Positions 22,761 to 30,515 of a DNA stretch of 64,000 bases are shown here, in pieces. The DNA comes from Candidatus Daviesbacteria bacterium (GTDB lineage: Bacteria > Patescibacteria > Microgenomatia > Daviesbacterales > UBA10151). The notes beneath the pieces were generated by a model that saw only the letters and a list, made by a program, of their open reading frames with translations, did not search any database and had not been told where the DNA came from. The stretch covers positions 124,001-188,000 of the forward strand of contig JAQTZF010000001.1 in NCBI GenBank assembly GCA_028687915.1, written 5' to 3'. The position numbers were made by a program, and so were the translations under genes. Within the stretch, counting starts at the first letter, position 1. Each line of letters begins with the position of its first letter.

Positions 22761-24482
22761 ATGGCTGCCTTAAATCAAAAATTAATAGAAGACACCATAC
22801 ATTTAGTAGAAACATACCAAAAAAGCACAGAAGATTCAGCTTTTAGGAGACGCTTTAATTCGGCAATTGCCAGAGATGTTAATGCAACTTATAAAAACCG
22901 TCCGTTAAAATTATATTTTGAAGTACTGGCAAGTATTAATAATCCTAAATATGGAGAATCATATAAAAATATTCAGCGCCTGGTTAAACATGATGACGAA
23001 GGAATCATTTCAAAAGCCCTGCTTAGAGTAGACCAAAATGATCTAAAGCATTTATATGCAGCAGCAAAAGATAATACTAACTCAACAAAATACCCTGATA
23101 AAGAAATCAAAGATATAAACAACATCGAAGAGACCATAAAAGATCCCAACCAAAAACGAGAAGCTCATAAAAAGCGACTTGAAGAAACAAGCTATCTTGC
23201 TGTTGAAAAAAAGACACCTACCTCAAGTGAAATAGAAAAACCTGAAGAAAAAACAGGCCCTGGCTCTTCCCCAGAATACAAAAAATCATATAATCCAGCC
23301 ACCCAGGAGGAAAAAGTCAGACTAGAAGCAGCTTTTAACCAAACAAGACCTGAAGTTTCACAGAATGTTTTAGTGGGACCAAGCGGTGAGCCAATTAGAA
23401 ATATTTATTCTGAAGAACCGCCACAGGAAATATTTGAACCCACCTCTTCAGAACCAGACAGCTCGTCATTACCTCAAATACCTGATTTTGGTGGTATTTC
23501 ACGCACAACCAACTTTGCCAAGAATATATTTAAAGGGGGAGAAGCCGTAGAAACATTAGGAGCTGAAGCAGGAGTAAGAATGGCTGCTGGAAAAGCAGCT
23601 GTAGCAGGAGCAGAAAAAGTTATTGCCAAAGCAGGTGCAGGAACAGCCACTAGAATTGGTGCAGGATTATTAGCGAGAGCTGGATTTACAGCTGCTGCAG
23701 GAGCAGCCGCTACAGGTGTTGGAGTACCTGTGGCAATAATTATTACCCTGGTGACTGCTTTTGGAAGTCAAATCAAGAAACTAGGTAAGTTATTGCTTCA
23801 GGTTACAGTTGCAATTACATGTGCTTTTATTCTAATGTTTTTTTGGAATTGGGGAGAAAAAATGAATTCACTACTTCCTCCTTATACTGTCGGCGAAGCT
23901 GCAGAATTGCCAACAGTCACACCAACAACTACACCTTCTCCAACTGGCCCAAACCCAACACCTGCTCCCGGCGTTACTGCCAACTGCCCCATCTCTGGTG
24001 GAAATATCAGTTGCGGCTCACAAAATACAAATTATTACGCCTGTCCAGGCGGGCATTGCAGTCTTGCATATCGTCGATCTACTCCAATAAATGAAACTAA
24101 TTGTAATCGGTATCCAGCAACAGCTTATGGTATGGATATTTTGGCAAGTGCAGGGCAGGTTGTTTCCATCCCTACTATTAGAGACACCGATGGAACAGTA
24201 AGAAACTTAGAATGTTCTTTTGTTTATCAAGATGCATCAGGAGAAGCAATAAATCAATTTAACTGTATTGCGGTTGGAAGCACTATCAGTCCACCTGATC
24301 ATTACTATATTCAATTTCACCACCTTAGAGCAGTAATCCCCTCAGGACCGTATAGAACAGGGAGTCCAGCTGGTTATGTTTTAAATGACCATACCCATGT
24401 TCAAATCGGCAGAAATGGAGTCTGTCAAGGTACATCTATCTCGTCTTGTATCGTTCCTGAAGAAACTCTACAATGTTATTAG
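22761..24482 (+). CDS. Membrane-anchored protein with LytM/M23-like domain in the T4SS locus
   Basis: This 573-residue protein begins with a charged helical region (1-250), then an Ala/Gly-rich segment and a membrane helix (about 350-370), a Thr/Pro linker and an external C-domain (about 410-570). The C-domain resembles M23 peptidases: TAYGMDI (Asp459), FHHL (about 519-522) and HTHVQIG (His544, His546). The first zinc ligand of M23 (His of HxxxD) is Ala455, so the site looks incomplete. Paired cysteines suggest disulphides. The gene lies 2 nt after virB4. It may anchor or organise the machine at the wall rather than cut peptidoglycan. Confidence 0.72.
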   Translation: MAALNQKLIEDTIHLVETYQKSTEDSAFRRRFNSAIARDVNATYKNRPLKLYFEVLASINNPKYGESYKNIQRLVKHDDEGIISKALLRVDQNDLKHLYAAAKDNTNSTKYPDKEIKDINNIEETIKDPNQKREAHKKRLEETSYLAVEKKTPTSSEIEKPEEKTGPGSSPEYKKSYNPATQEEKVRLEAAFNQTRPEVSQNVLVGPSGEPIRNIYSEEPPQEIFEPTSSEPDSSSLPQIPDFGGISRTTNFAKNIFKGGEAVETLGAEAGVRMAAGKAAVAGAEKVIAKAGAGTATRIGAGLLARAGFTAAAGAAATGVGVPVAIIITLVTAFGSQIKKLGKLLLQVTVAITCAFILMFFWNWGEKMNSLLPPYTVGEAAELPTVTPTTTPSPTGPNPTPAPGVTANCPISGGNISCGSQNTNYYACPGGHCSLAYRRSTPINETNCNRYPATAYGMDILASAGQVVSIPTIRDTDGTVRNLECSFVYQDASGEAINQFNCIAVGSTISPPDHYYIQFHHLRAVIPSGPYRTGSPAGYVLNDHTHVQIGRNGVCQGTSISSCIVPEETLQCY

Positions 24483-24483
24483 A

Positions 24484-24987
24484 ATGAACAAAAAAGTACT
24501 AATTATACTACTACCTTTTGTGGTTGTTATTATTGGATTGGCTGCTTTATTGCTTTTCCCAAAAAAATCTCAGATTACCCCAACTGTAATTTCTAGCCTT
24601 ACTCCAACCCCTACCCAAACTGCGATTTTAAAACCATTAGTTGTAAAACCACCTACAGACCAAGAACTAGGACTAGTCTCTGTTGTTCCATCACCTGATC
24701 CTACCGGACAAAACAAAATTTCCCCAATCGAACGAATTACTTTTACTTTTAATAAAAGCGTTGACCCTACTACTTTGGAATTTAATTCACAACCTGAAGT
24801 GGAACTAGAAAAGTATTTTTCCGAGAATAATACCAAACTATTGATTCAACCTCAGGGATTGGCTTTTTGGAAACCAAACACTGATTATGTTTTAACTATT
24901 AGAAAACAACTGAGGTCAAAGGATGGATTTAGCCTAAAAGAAGACATTATGTATAATCTAAAAGCAATTACTCAAGGAGGAGAATAA
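24484..24987 (+). CDS. Membrane-anchored Ig-like (Big_5-type) protein A
   Basis: This 167-residue protein has an N-terminal membrane anchor (residues 5-25), a Thr/Pro linker and one extracellular beta-sandwich with the pattern ITFTFNKSVDPTTLE...NTDYVLTIRKQLRSKDG typical of Big_5/SbsA Ig-like domains. It starts at ATG 24484, directly after the stop of the LytM-like gene. Its neighbour (24989) has the same architecture. Such domains usually mediate surface contacts or stabilise envelope structures. Confidence 0.7.
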   Translation: MNKKVLIILLPFVVVIIGLAALLLFPKKSQITPTVISSLTPTPTQTAILKPLVVKPPTDQELGLVSVVPSPDPTGQNKISPIERITFTFNKSVDPTTLEFNSQPEVELEKYFSENNTKLLIQPQGLAFWKPNTDYVLTIRKQLRSKDGFSLKEDIMYNLKAITQGGE

Positions 24988-24988
24988 A

Positions 24989-25441
24989 ATGGCTAATTTA
25001 AGCTCAAAACAAAAAGTTATTGGTGTTATTGCTATCATAGGCACAATATTAATATTAATCTTCCAGTCTGGGTTTTACAGTAAACCTGCTGCAAAAAGAG
25101 AGGAAATAAATAACCCTGCTACTCAAAACCCAGAAGTAGTTTCTACATCTCCCAACCCCTTGGAAAAAGCAATTATTTGGGGAACCACACCAATCGAAAT
25201 TACTTTTAATCTTTCTGTCCAGAATATTCCTGAACTAAAATATACATTTGAGCCAGAATCAGATATAAAAGCAGAGCTTCTAAACGACCGTAAAACTGTA
25301 AGATTTACACCAAATAAGCCTTTACCGCTGGGTGCTGACTATACCTTAACTATTCCAGCAGGCGCTAAGTTTGATGATGATAAAACTCTGGGTAAGGATT
25401 ATAAAGTTCATTTTAGAACCATAGAGTATAGGGGTGTTTAA
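24989..25441 (+). CDS. Membrane-anchored Ig-like (Big_5-type) protein B
   Basis: This 150-residue protein has an anchor helix (about 8-27) and one Ig-like domain (IEITFNLSVQNIPELKYTF...LGADYTLTIPAGAKFDDDKTLG). It parallels the preceding gene and is probably a tandem duplicate that has diverged. AGGAGG (24976-24981) lies 7 nt before the ATG, a clear Shine-Dalgarno. It is the last gene of the T4SS-like operon and overlaps the convergent dnaN stop by 4 nt. Confidence 0.7.
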   Translation: MANLSSKQKVIGVIAIIGTILILIFQSGFYSKPAAKREEINNPATQNPEVVSTSPNPLEKAIIWGTTPIEITFNLSVQNIPELKYTFEPESDIKAELLNDRKTVRFTPNKPLPLGADYTLTIPAGAKFDDDKTLGKDYKVHFRTIEYRGV

Positions 25442-26538
25442 GATAAATTAACAGGCATTACGATATATTCCAAACCCTCTTCTCCAACTGGCTTAAAAAT
25501 AGCAGCAGAAAGAAGTCCTGATAATTCTATGATCACCTGGGATGAATTAAAGGCAGATAAACTATCTTGTAAATATTTAGTACTAAAGGAAATCTGAAGG
25601 TCTTCCCCTTCTACTTCTGCATCAATTTCTTTTTTCTGATTACCTAATTCTTTTGTTTCTGAGGTTAACACTAGTTTTGATTTCAAATTTTGTAGTTTTA
25701 CAGTATTAGCTTCACCTCTGGCAAACACAGAAGCCAGTTTAACCGCTTTTAGCAGCTCACTCCTACTTGTGATAATTCTTGCTTTGATCTCAGTTGGAAC
25801 AATTTTTTCCCAGGCGGGAAACGACCCTTCGATTAATCGGGAAGAAATTTGTGTATTACCAAAAGAAAAAATGACCTGATTTTGATCCTCTGAAACAGCA
25901 ATTTGAATACTATCTGCTTCGTCCTCGCTAATAAGCCTCACTACTTCTTCAAATGTGCGTCTGGGCACCAATGCCTTAAAAGATGAGTCGCTTTCTGTCT
26001 CCACGCTTTTATGAGCCAAACGATAACCATCAGTTGCCACAAGCTGTAATTTTTTGTGGTTAATCTCAGTTAAAATACCTGTTAAGACTGGTCTACCATC
26101 ATCAGCCGCGGCTGAAAAAACAATCTCAGGCAGAGCTTTAATTAATATTTTAGGATCTAATAAAGCAGCTTGTTTTCCTGATAAAGGAATATTTGGAAAC
26201 TCTGTGGCGCTAATACCATTTAAAGTGGAGGAAAAAGTTGGGGTGGTTATTTCGATAGCTTCATCGCTGGCATTTATTTCAATCTTTTCACCAGAAAGGT
26301 TTGCAATTACATCAACCAACATCTTTGCGGGAATAGTTACTGCTCCTTCTTCTACCACATCTGCTTTCACAGATTTCACAACACCTATTTCCAGGTTGGT
26401 AGCTGATATTTTTATTCTATCTGTTTGTGCTTCTATTAAAACATTACCTAAAACAGGTAATTGAGATCTAATACCTGCAGAACGAGAGACAGAAGAAAGT
26501 ATTGGTATTAAATCCTGCTGTAAAATTGTAAATTTCAT
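25438..26538 (-). CDS. dnaN: DNA polymerase III sliding clamp, beta subunit
   Basis: This 366-residue protein aligns with the bacterial beta clamp over three repeated domains. It starts MKFTILQQDLIPILSSVSRSAG and contains LPVLGNVLIEA, ATDGYRLAHK and the C-terminal LEYIVMPVNL, which is part of the hydrophobic peptide-binding pocket. The clamp tethers polymerase III to DNA. It is the usual neighbour of dnaA and oriC. Here the order from dnaA is oriC, a small nuclease-like gene, then dnaN, all on the minus strand. Confidence 0.97.
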   Translation of the reverse strand: MKFTILQQDLIPILSSVSRSAGIRSQLPVLGNVLIEAQTDRIKISATNLEIGVVKSVKADVVEEGAVTIPAKMLVDVIANLSGEKIEINASDEAIEITTPTFSSTLNGISATEFPNIPLSGKQAALLDPKILIKALPEIVFSAAADDGRPVLTGILTEINHKKLQLVATDGYRLAHKSVETESDSSFKALVPRRTFEEVVRLISEDEADSIQIAVSEDQNQVIFSFGNTQISSRLIEGSFPAWEKIVPTEIKARIITSRSELLKAVKLASVFARGEANTVKLQNLKSKLVLTSETKELGNQKKEIDAEVEGEDLQISFSTKYLQDSLSAFNSSQVIIELSGLLSAAIFKPVGEEGLEYIVMPVNLS

Positions 26539-26545
26539 ATACTAA

Positions 26546-26998
26546 TTACTCTTCCTGGGCAGAAATGTACTTGTGGGCATCCTCATCAGAGATCTTAATC
26601 AAGCGAAAATGCACCCGCCCAGTAACTACTAGGTTTTTAATGTGTTTCTCTTCTTCTGTCAAGGTAGCAAAGTTACCATTTTTAACTTCAATAAAATCAA
26701 TTCGTTCATTATTCTTTATTCCAACAAAATCTATTGGAGATCCGAGGGGAATAATTCGATCGTAATCATAGCGCAACTGCGCATAAGCTAGTAACTCTGC
26801 CACTTTACCTTTTTGAGGATTAATTGATCCTTGTATGGTTTGTAATACTTTGGTTGGTAAATCTGCTGCTTGTTTATAAAGGGTGATTAAATCTGTTGGG
26901 ATTTCTTGTGGTTTTTGTTTTGCATGAAGTCTTCCAAATAAATAAGTAATTACCAGTACGAGTATTCCTATTAGAATGTATATGTAATTTATATCCAT
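26546..26998 (-). CDS. Holliday junction resolvase-related (Endonuc_Holl-like) membrane-anchored protein
   Basis: This 150-residue protein has an N-terminal membrane helix (about 5-22). A PD-(D/E)XK-like nuclease core follows: GKVAELLAYAQLRYDYDRI, PIDFVGI, then IDFIEVKNGNFATLTEEE, where D and ExK fit the catalytic motif. It matches the Endonuc_Holl family (PF10107), predicted to be related to archaeal Holliday junction resolvases. Its actual substrate is unknown. It lies between oriC and dnaN, 7 nt upstream of dnaN. Confidence 0.78.
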   Translation of the reverse strand: MDINYIYILIGILVLVITYLFGRLHAKQKPQEIPTDLITLYKQAADLPTKVLQTIQGSINPQKGKVAELLAYAQLRYDYDRIIPLGSPIDFVGIKNNERIDFIEVKNGNFATLTEEEKHIKNLVVTGRVHFRLIKISDEDAHKYISAQEE

Positions 26999-26999
26999 A

Positions 27000-27336
27000 A
27001 TTTATACCAAATCTTTTGGTTCAAACTATTTAACGAGTCCTTTATGGTGGACGAGTTAAATTAGTTTATCCACTTACAAAGCAGTCCTAGTTCTTTCTTT
27101 ATTTATACAGCAGTAGTATTACTAGGGTCTGTTAAGATGTGTATTAACAGCCATAACTTAGGCGTAAATAGCTTGGGGATAACAGAAAAACCCCTCTTCT
27201 GCCACAGTCTCAGTCTTTTTATCTACTGTTTACACTGAAGCTTTCGCCTACTCTTCGTGTGTAAAAAGTATATCATATATGTGGATAAAGTGGTGGATAA
27301 CTTTAGTTAGTTTGGGGATAACTCTGTTGATAAATA
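27000..27336. other. oriC: Putative replication origin oriC
   Basis: This 337-nt non-coding region between dnaA and a dnaN-linked gene holds a cluster of DnaA boxes. TGTGGATAA (27280-27288) is the exact complement of TTATCCACA. Near matches are TTATCCACT (27066-27074), TGGGGATAA (27174-27182 and 27313-27321), GGTGGATAA (27292-27300) and TGTTGATAA (27325-27333). Four lie within 54 nt next to an AT-rich stretch (27262-27280) that could unwind. Two hairpins are present, TTAACgaGTCC...GGACgaGTTAA (27030-27059) and CTGTTAA/TTAACAG (27129-27150). Another exact TTATCCACA lies in the dnaA upstream region at 28730-28738. Confidence 0.85.
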
Positions 27337-28668
27337 TTAAGCAGTCAGTGCTTGTTTTAGCTCAATTAAAACTCTTTGTATCTCTCTGTCTGTGCCAGAA
27401 GCTGTTCTGATTTTATCCACACCATGCAGGATAGTTGTGTGATCCCTTCCTCCAAGTAAATCCCCAATCCTTTCATAAGGGATCTTACATTCCTCATATA
27501 AAAGATACATGGCTAATTGTCGTGGTAAAACCAACTCTTTTTTTCGTCTGGGACCAGTGATGTCTGCCATTTTGGTGTTAAAGTAACGATTTATTTCAGA
27601 AAAAACCTTTTTATGGTCCAGCTTAATACTTGAGGGTTGAGGTTTGCCCAGATAATTTCTGATAAAGGCGGGGTTTAATTCTTGGTTGCTAAGCTTAGCA
27701 ATCTGAATTATCTGCATTAGTTTTCCTTCTAACTCTCTGGCATTTGTTTCCACAAGCTCAGCAATTAAGATAATGCATTCTTCCGGAACAATATCTCCTT
27801 TTTCCCGACACCTGGCTTTAATAATTGCTATTCTGGTATCAAAATCTGGAAGTTGAATATCCACCATTAAACCTCCCTGAAAACGGGAGGCCAGCCTTCC
27901 TTCTAATTTTTGGATTTCATTAGGTGGTCTGTCTGAAGTTAAAATTATTTGAGCATTTTTGGCTTGAAGCTCATTAAATGTATGGAAGAATTCTTCCTGG
28001 GTAGAATCTCTGCCAGAAATAAACTGCACGTCATCAATTAAAAGTAATCCACAATTACGGTATTTAGCCCTAAAATCACCTGTTCTTTTAGTTTGAATAC
28101 TTTGGATAAAGTCATTCATGAACTTTTCTGAGGAACAATAGATAATTTTTAGGTGTGGGTTCTTTTGAATTAAGGCATTTCCCACAGCATGCATTAAATG
28201 AGTCTTCCCTACTCCTGTTCCACCATAGATAAATAAAGGGTTGTATGAAGTTCCAGGATTATTAATTACTGCTTGTGCTGCTGCATAAGCTAGATTATTA
28301 GATAAGCCAACCATAAAGTTTTCAATTGAATATTTAGGATTTAGGCCGGTTTGTGATACATCGGGCGCTCTGACTTCAAAATCTAGCTCCAGGTCTGGTT
28401 CTGAGCTTATCCCTCCTTTTGTGTCTAATGAGGAATCAACCCTTAATTCAATGTGTAGGCTTTTACCAAAGGACTCCTCCACTGCTTTGGCCAGGTCGTC
28501 AATATATTTAGTGGAAAGCTGTTGCTTAATAAATCCTGAGGGGACATTGATAACAATATTTTCTTCATCCACGCTCTCGAGCGCTGTTTTAGAAAACCAT
28601 GTTTTATAGTTTGCCAAAGTGACTTGGTTTTTTAAAATCTTTAGAGTTTTAGACCATTGTTTTTCCAT
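27337..28668 (-). CDS. dnaA: Chromosomal replication initiator protein DnaA
   Basis: This 443-residue protein has domain I (MEKQWSKTLKILKNQVTLANYKTWF), a linker, the AAA+ domain with Walker A GGTGVGKTHL and Walker B LLLIDDVQF, and the DNA-binding domain IV with the signature GGRDHTTILHGVDKI. It opens oriC and loads the helicase. The start at 28668 is chosen because domain I normally begins there; the frame continues upstream to 28764 but that part overlaps a DnaA box. A box at 28730-28738 suggests autoregulation. Confidence 0.97.
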   Translation of the reverse strand: MEKQWSKTLKILKNQVTLANYKTWFSKTALESVDEENIVINVPSGFIKQQLSTKYIDDLAKAVEESFGKSLHIELRVDSSLDTKGGISSEPDLELDFEVRAPDVSQTGLNPKYSIENFMVGLSNNLAYAAAQAVINNPGTSYNPLFIYGGTGVGKTHLMHAVGNALIQKNPHLKIIYCSSEKFMNDFIQSIQTKRTGDFRAKYRNCGLLLIDDVQFISGRDSTQEEFFHTFNELQAKNAQIILTSDRPPNEIQKLEGRLASRFQGGLMVDIQLPDFDTRIAIIKARCREKGDIVPEECIILIAELVETNARELEGKLMQIIQIAKLSNQELNPAFIRNYLGKPQPSSIKLDHKKVFSEINRYFNTKMADITGPRRKKELVLPRQLAMYLLYEECKIPYERIGDLLGGRDHTTILHGVDKIRTASGTDREIQRVLIELKQALTA

Positions 28669-28791
28669 AAGGTGTAAAGGGTAGGTTGAGGCAAGACCCA
28701 AACTTGATGGGGCTATCATAATGAAAAAGTTATCCACAGAAAAGATACCTAAACAGTGACGCACTATATCAACTTTGTTTTCATTTAAAAA

Positions 28792-28820
28792 TTGAAATTT
28801 ATGAAATTAAATGTCATTAT
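28792..28820 (+). promoter_or_regulatory. Promoter of the membrane protein gene next to dnaA (leaderless type)
   Basis: TTGAAA (28792-28797), a 17-nt spacer and CATTAT (28815-28820) end 7 nt before the ATG at 28828. There is no Shine-Dalgarno sequence. Confidence 0.55.
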
Positions 28821-28827
28821 TTATTAA

Positions 28828-29682
28828 ATGAATATTTTAAGTAGAACTAAGGGGAAGGTTATCATTATTGTTTTAGGGATTGTATTTATTGCTGCTGCAA
28901 TAGTTTATAAAGGTTCTGGTGCGAATACCTCAACTAGTAATTTAATGTCTCTTTCCACTTTTATGTTTGGTATTTTTGTAGCGTTTGCTATTGCCAATGC
29001 TCATGGAAAGATTAGAAAAATAAACGAAGCTATTAATGATGAGGAAGGTAATACGCTTTTTATCTATAAATCTTTAAGTCTATGGGGCGAGGAGGTGGAA
29101 CAGCAGGCTCAGTCTTTAATTGATGATTACTTAATTGACCAGATAGATTATTATCTCTGGGACTATAAATATTCAAGTAAATCTTTTATGAGGCTGTTTG
29201 ATTTCATTGTTCAACTTGATTGTAAAAACGAAGCTCAAAAGATTCTTTATGGGAATATGATTAACGCCTTATCAGACTCTCTAAAAAAAAGAAAGCAAGT
29301 AGAATCACTGGTGAATGAAAGGATGATGCCGGTAGAATGGCTTAGTGTTCTTTCGCTGCTTTTGGTTGATATTATTTATGTATTTAATATGAATGATGGA
29401 AGTCTTATAAATATTGCGGCGACAATATTATTATCAGTTACCGCAATTGTTTTTATAGTCATTTTAAGAGATTTGGATGCCTTGAGTTGGAAAGAATCAA
29501 CATGGATTTGGGAGCCTTTAGATAATTTATTTAAAGAGATTGGCCTTTTACCTTACTACCCAGACGACGTGATTAAAGCGGGTAAAATAAAACCTACAAC
29601 AAAAGAAAAAATAAGACTGGCAACATATCCAAACAGGTATCCTGATATGAGCGGAAAAATTGTTTCTGAGATTGAAATTTAA
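28828..29682 (+). CDS. Uncharacterised four-helix membrane protein (bestrophin-like/DUF4239 possible)
   Basis: This 284-residue protein has two N-terminal membrane helices (about 10-28 and 38-56), a charged helical middle (LIDDYLIDQIDYYLWDYKYSS) and two more helices (about 170-190 and 195-215). A soluble C-terminus follows. The 2+2 helix layout with a long cytoplasmic helical insert recalls bestrophin-like DUF4239 proteins, but I cannot confirm the family. It is divergent from dnaA and upstream of rpmH. Confidence 0.5.
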   Translation: MNILSRTKGKVIIIVLGIVFIAAAIVYKGSGANTSTSNLMSLSTFMFGIFVAFAIANAHGKIRKINEAINDEEGNTLFIYKSLSLWGEEVEQQAQSLIDDYLIDQIDYYLWDYKYSSKSFMRLFDFIVQLDCKNEAQKILYGNMINALSDSLKKRKQVESLVNERMMPVEWLSVLSLLLVDIIYVFNMNDGSLINIAATILLSVTAIVFIVILRDLDALSWKESTWIWEPLDNLFKEIGLLPYYPDDVIKAGKIKPTTKEKIRLATYPNRYPDMSGKIVSEIEI

Positions 29683-29732
29683 GAAATAGTTTTAATTACT
29701 GGGTCCATTAATCTCCTCCTCCTTCTGTTAGC

Positions 29733-29761
29733 TTGCAAAGTGAAGCAAAAATTAGTAAACT
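29733..29761 (+). promoter_or_regulatory. Promoter of rpmH-rnpA (leaderless type)
   Basis: TTGCAA (29733-29738), a 17-nt spacer and TAAACT (29756-29761) end 7 nt before the rpmH ATG at 29769. Initiation would fall on the start codon. Confidence 0.65.
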
Positions 29762-29768
29762 ACCCTAT

Positions 29769-29906
29769 ATGCCAAAGCGCACATATCAACCTAAAAAAGT
29801 TAAAAGAGCCAGAAAACATGGATTCCTTTCCCGGATGGCAGATAATGATGGTCAAAAAGTTTTAAAAAGAAGAAGAGCTAAAGGTAGAGTAAAGCTTTCT
29901 GTCTAA
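29769..29906 (+). CDS. rpmH: 50S ribosomal protein L34
   Basis: This 45-residue basic protein begins MPKRTYQPKKVKRARKHGF and contains FLSRMADNDGQKVLKRRRAKGR, the full L34 pattern. L34 is a late-assembling protein of the large ribosomal subunit. It is located in the standard rpmH-rnpA-yidD-yidC-jag order next to dnaA. Its stop overlaps the rnpA start by one base (TAATG), indicating coupled translation. Confidence 0.97.
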   Translation: MPKRTYQPKKVKRARKHGFLSRMADNDGQKVLKRRRAKGRVKLSV

Positions 29907-30247
29907 TGCTATCTCGCGACAAAAGACTAAATTTAAAAATCTCATTCAGTTTTGTTATTAAAGGACAAAAGACAGAGAATTCTTTCTATAAGATTTTTTT
30001 TAGACAAGGAGATGTTGTTCAACCAAAAGTTGGCATTGCCTTAAAAAAAGAATATTTCAAATTAGCAGTTGATAGAAACAGAGCCAGAAGGTTAACATCA
30101 AAGGCTATGGAAAGCTTGTACCCTCTCTTAAAAGAAAAGACTAATTTAATTTTAATGCCTAAGGCAGAGATTTTGAAGCAAAGTTCAGAGGAATTGACAG
30201 AGTTTTTGAAAAAAGAACTGAAGAGAATTGACCTAATTTCTAATTGA
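29906..30247 (+). CDS. rnpA: Ribonuclease P protein component
   Basis: This 113-residue basic protein fits RnpA. It has the early LSRDKRL and SFSFVIKGQK, the helix AVDRNRARRLTSKAMESL that corresponds to the RNR signature, and a C-terminal helix. It binds the RNase P RNA and helps recognise pre-tRNA. The gene ends inside a perfect 16-bp tandem duplication (30226-30257). Without one copy the frame would stay open into yidD, so the present C-terminus appears recent. Confidence 0.9.
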   Translation: MLSRDKRLNLKISFSFVIKGQKTENSFYKIFFRQGDVVQPKVGIALKKEYFKLAVDRNRARRLTSKAMESLYPLLKEKTNLILMPKAEILKQSSEELTEFLKKELKRIDLISN

Positions 30248-30257
30248 CCTAATTTCT
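30226..30257 (+). repeat. 16-bp tandem duplication at the rnpA 3' end
   Basis: The unit AATTGACCTAATTTCT occurs twice without a gap (30226-30241 and 30242-30257). The second copy supplies the rnpA stop codon. A complementary AGAAATT lies at 30308-30314, just before yidD. Confidence 0.85.
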
Positions 30258-30314
30258 AAACTTAGTAATTGGAACTTATTTAGGTTAATTAGAGTACTTA
30301 GAAAATTAGAAATT

Positions 30315-30515
30315 ATGAAGACCATTATTTTATTACTGATTGATTTTTATCGTAAGTTTCTGTCTTTTGATACTGGCTTGTTTTCTTTTTTGGCTCCAGG
30401 TGGTGCTTGCAGACAAACACCAACATGCTCTTTGTACACTAGGCAAGCGATTATAAAGTATGGTTTAATAAAAGGGCTTCTAAAGGGAGGGAAAAGAATA
30501 ATAACATGCAGATAA
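30315..30515 (+). CDS. yidD: Membrane protein insertion efficiency factor YidD
   Basis: This 66-residue protein matches YidD with LIDFYRKFLS, the Cys-containing core GGACRQTPTCSLYTRQAI and the end GLLKGGKRIITCR. YidD is a small amphipathic membrane-associated protein that aids the YidC insertase. It lies between rnpA and yidC as usual and overlaps yidC by 10 nt. Confidence 0.92.
   Translation: MKTIILLLIDFYRKFLSFDTGLFSFLAPGGACRQTPTCSLYTRQAIIKYGLIKGLLKGGKRIITCR

Noticed and set aside
9193..25441. Integrated conjugative element
   Set aside because: No integrase, relaxase, coupling protein or flanking direct repeats were found, and the block lies beside the origin among housekeeping genes.
26054..26464. 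136-codon plus-strand frame inside dnaN
   Set aside because: It is antisense to conserved dnaN sequence, without motifs.
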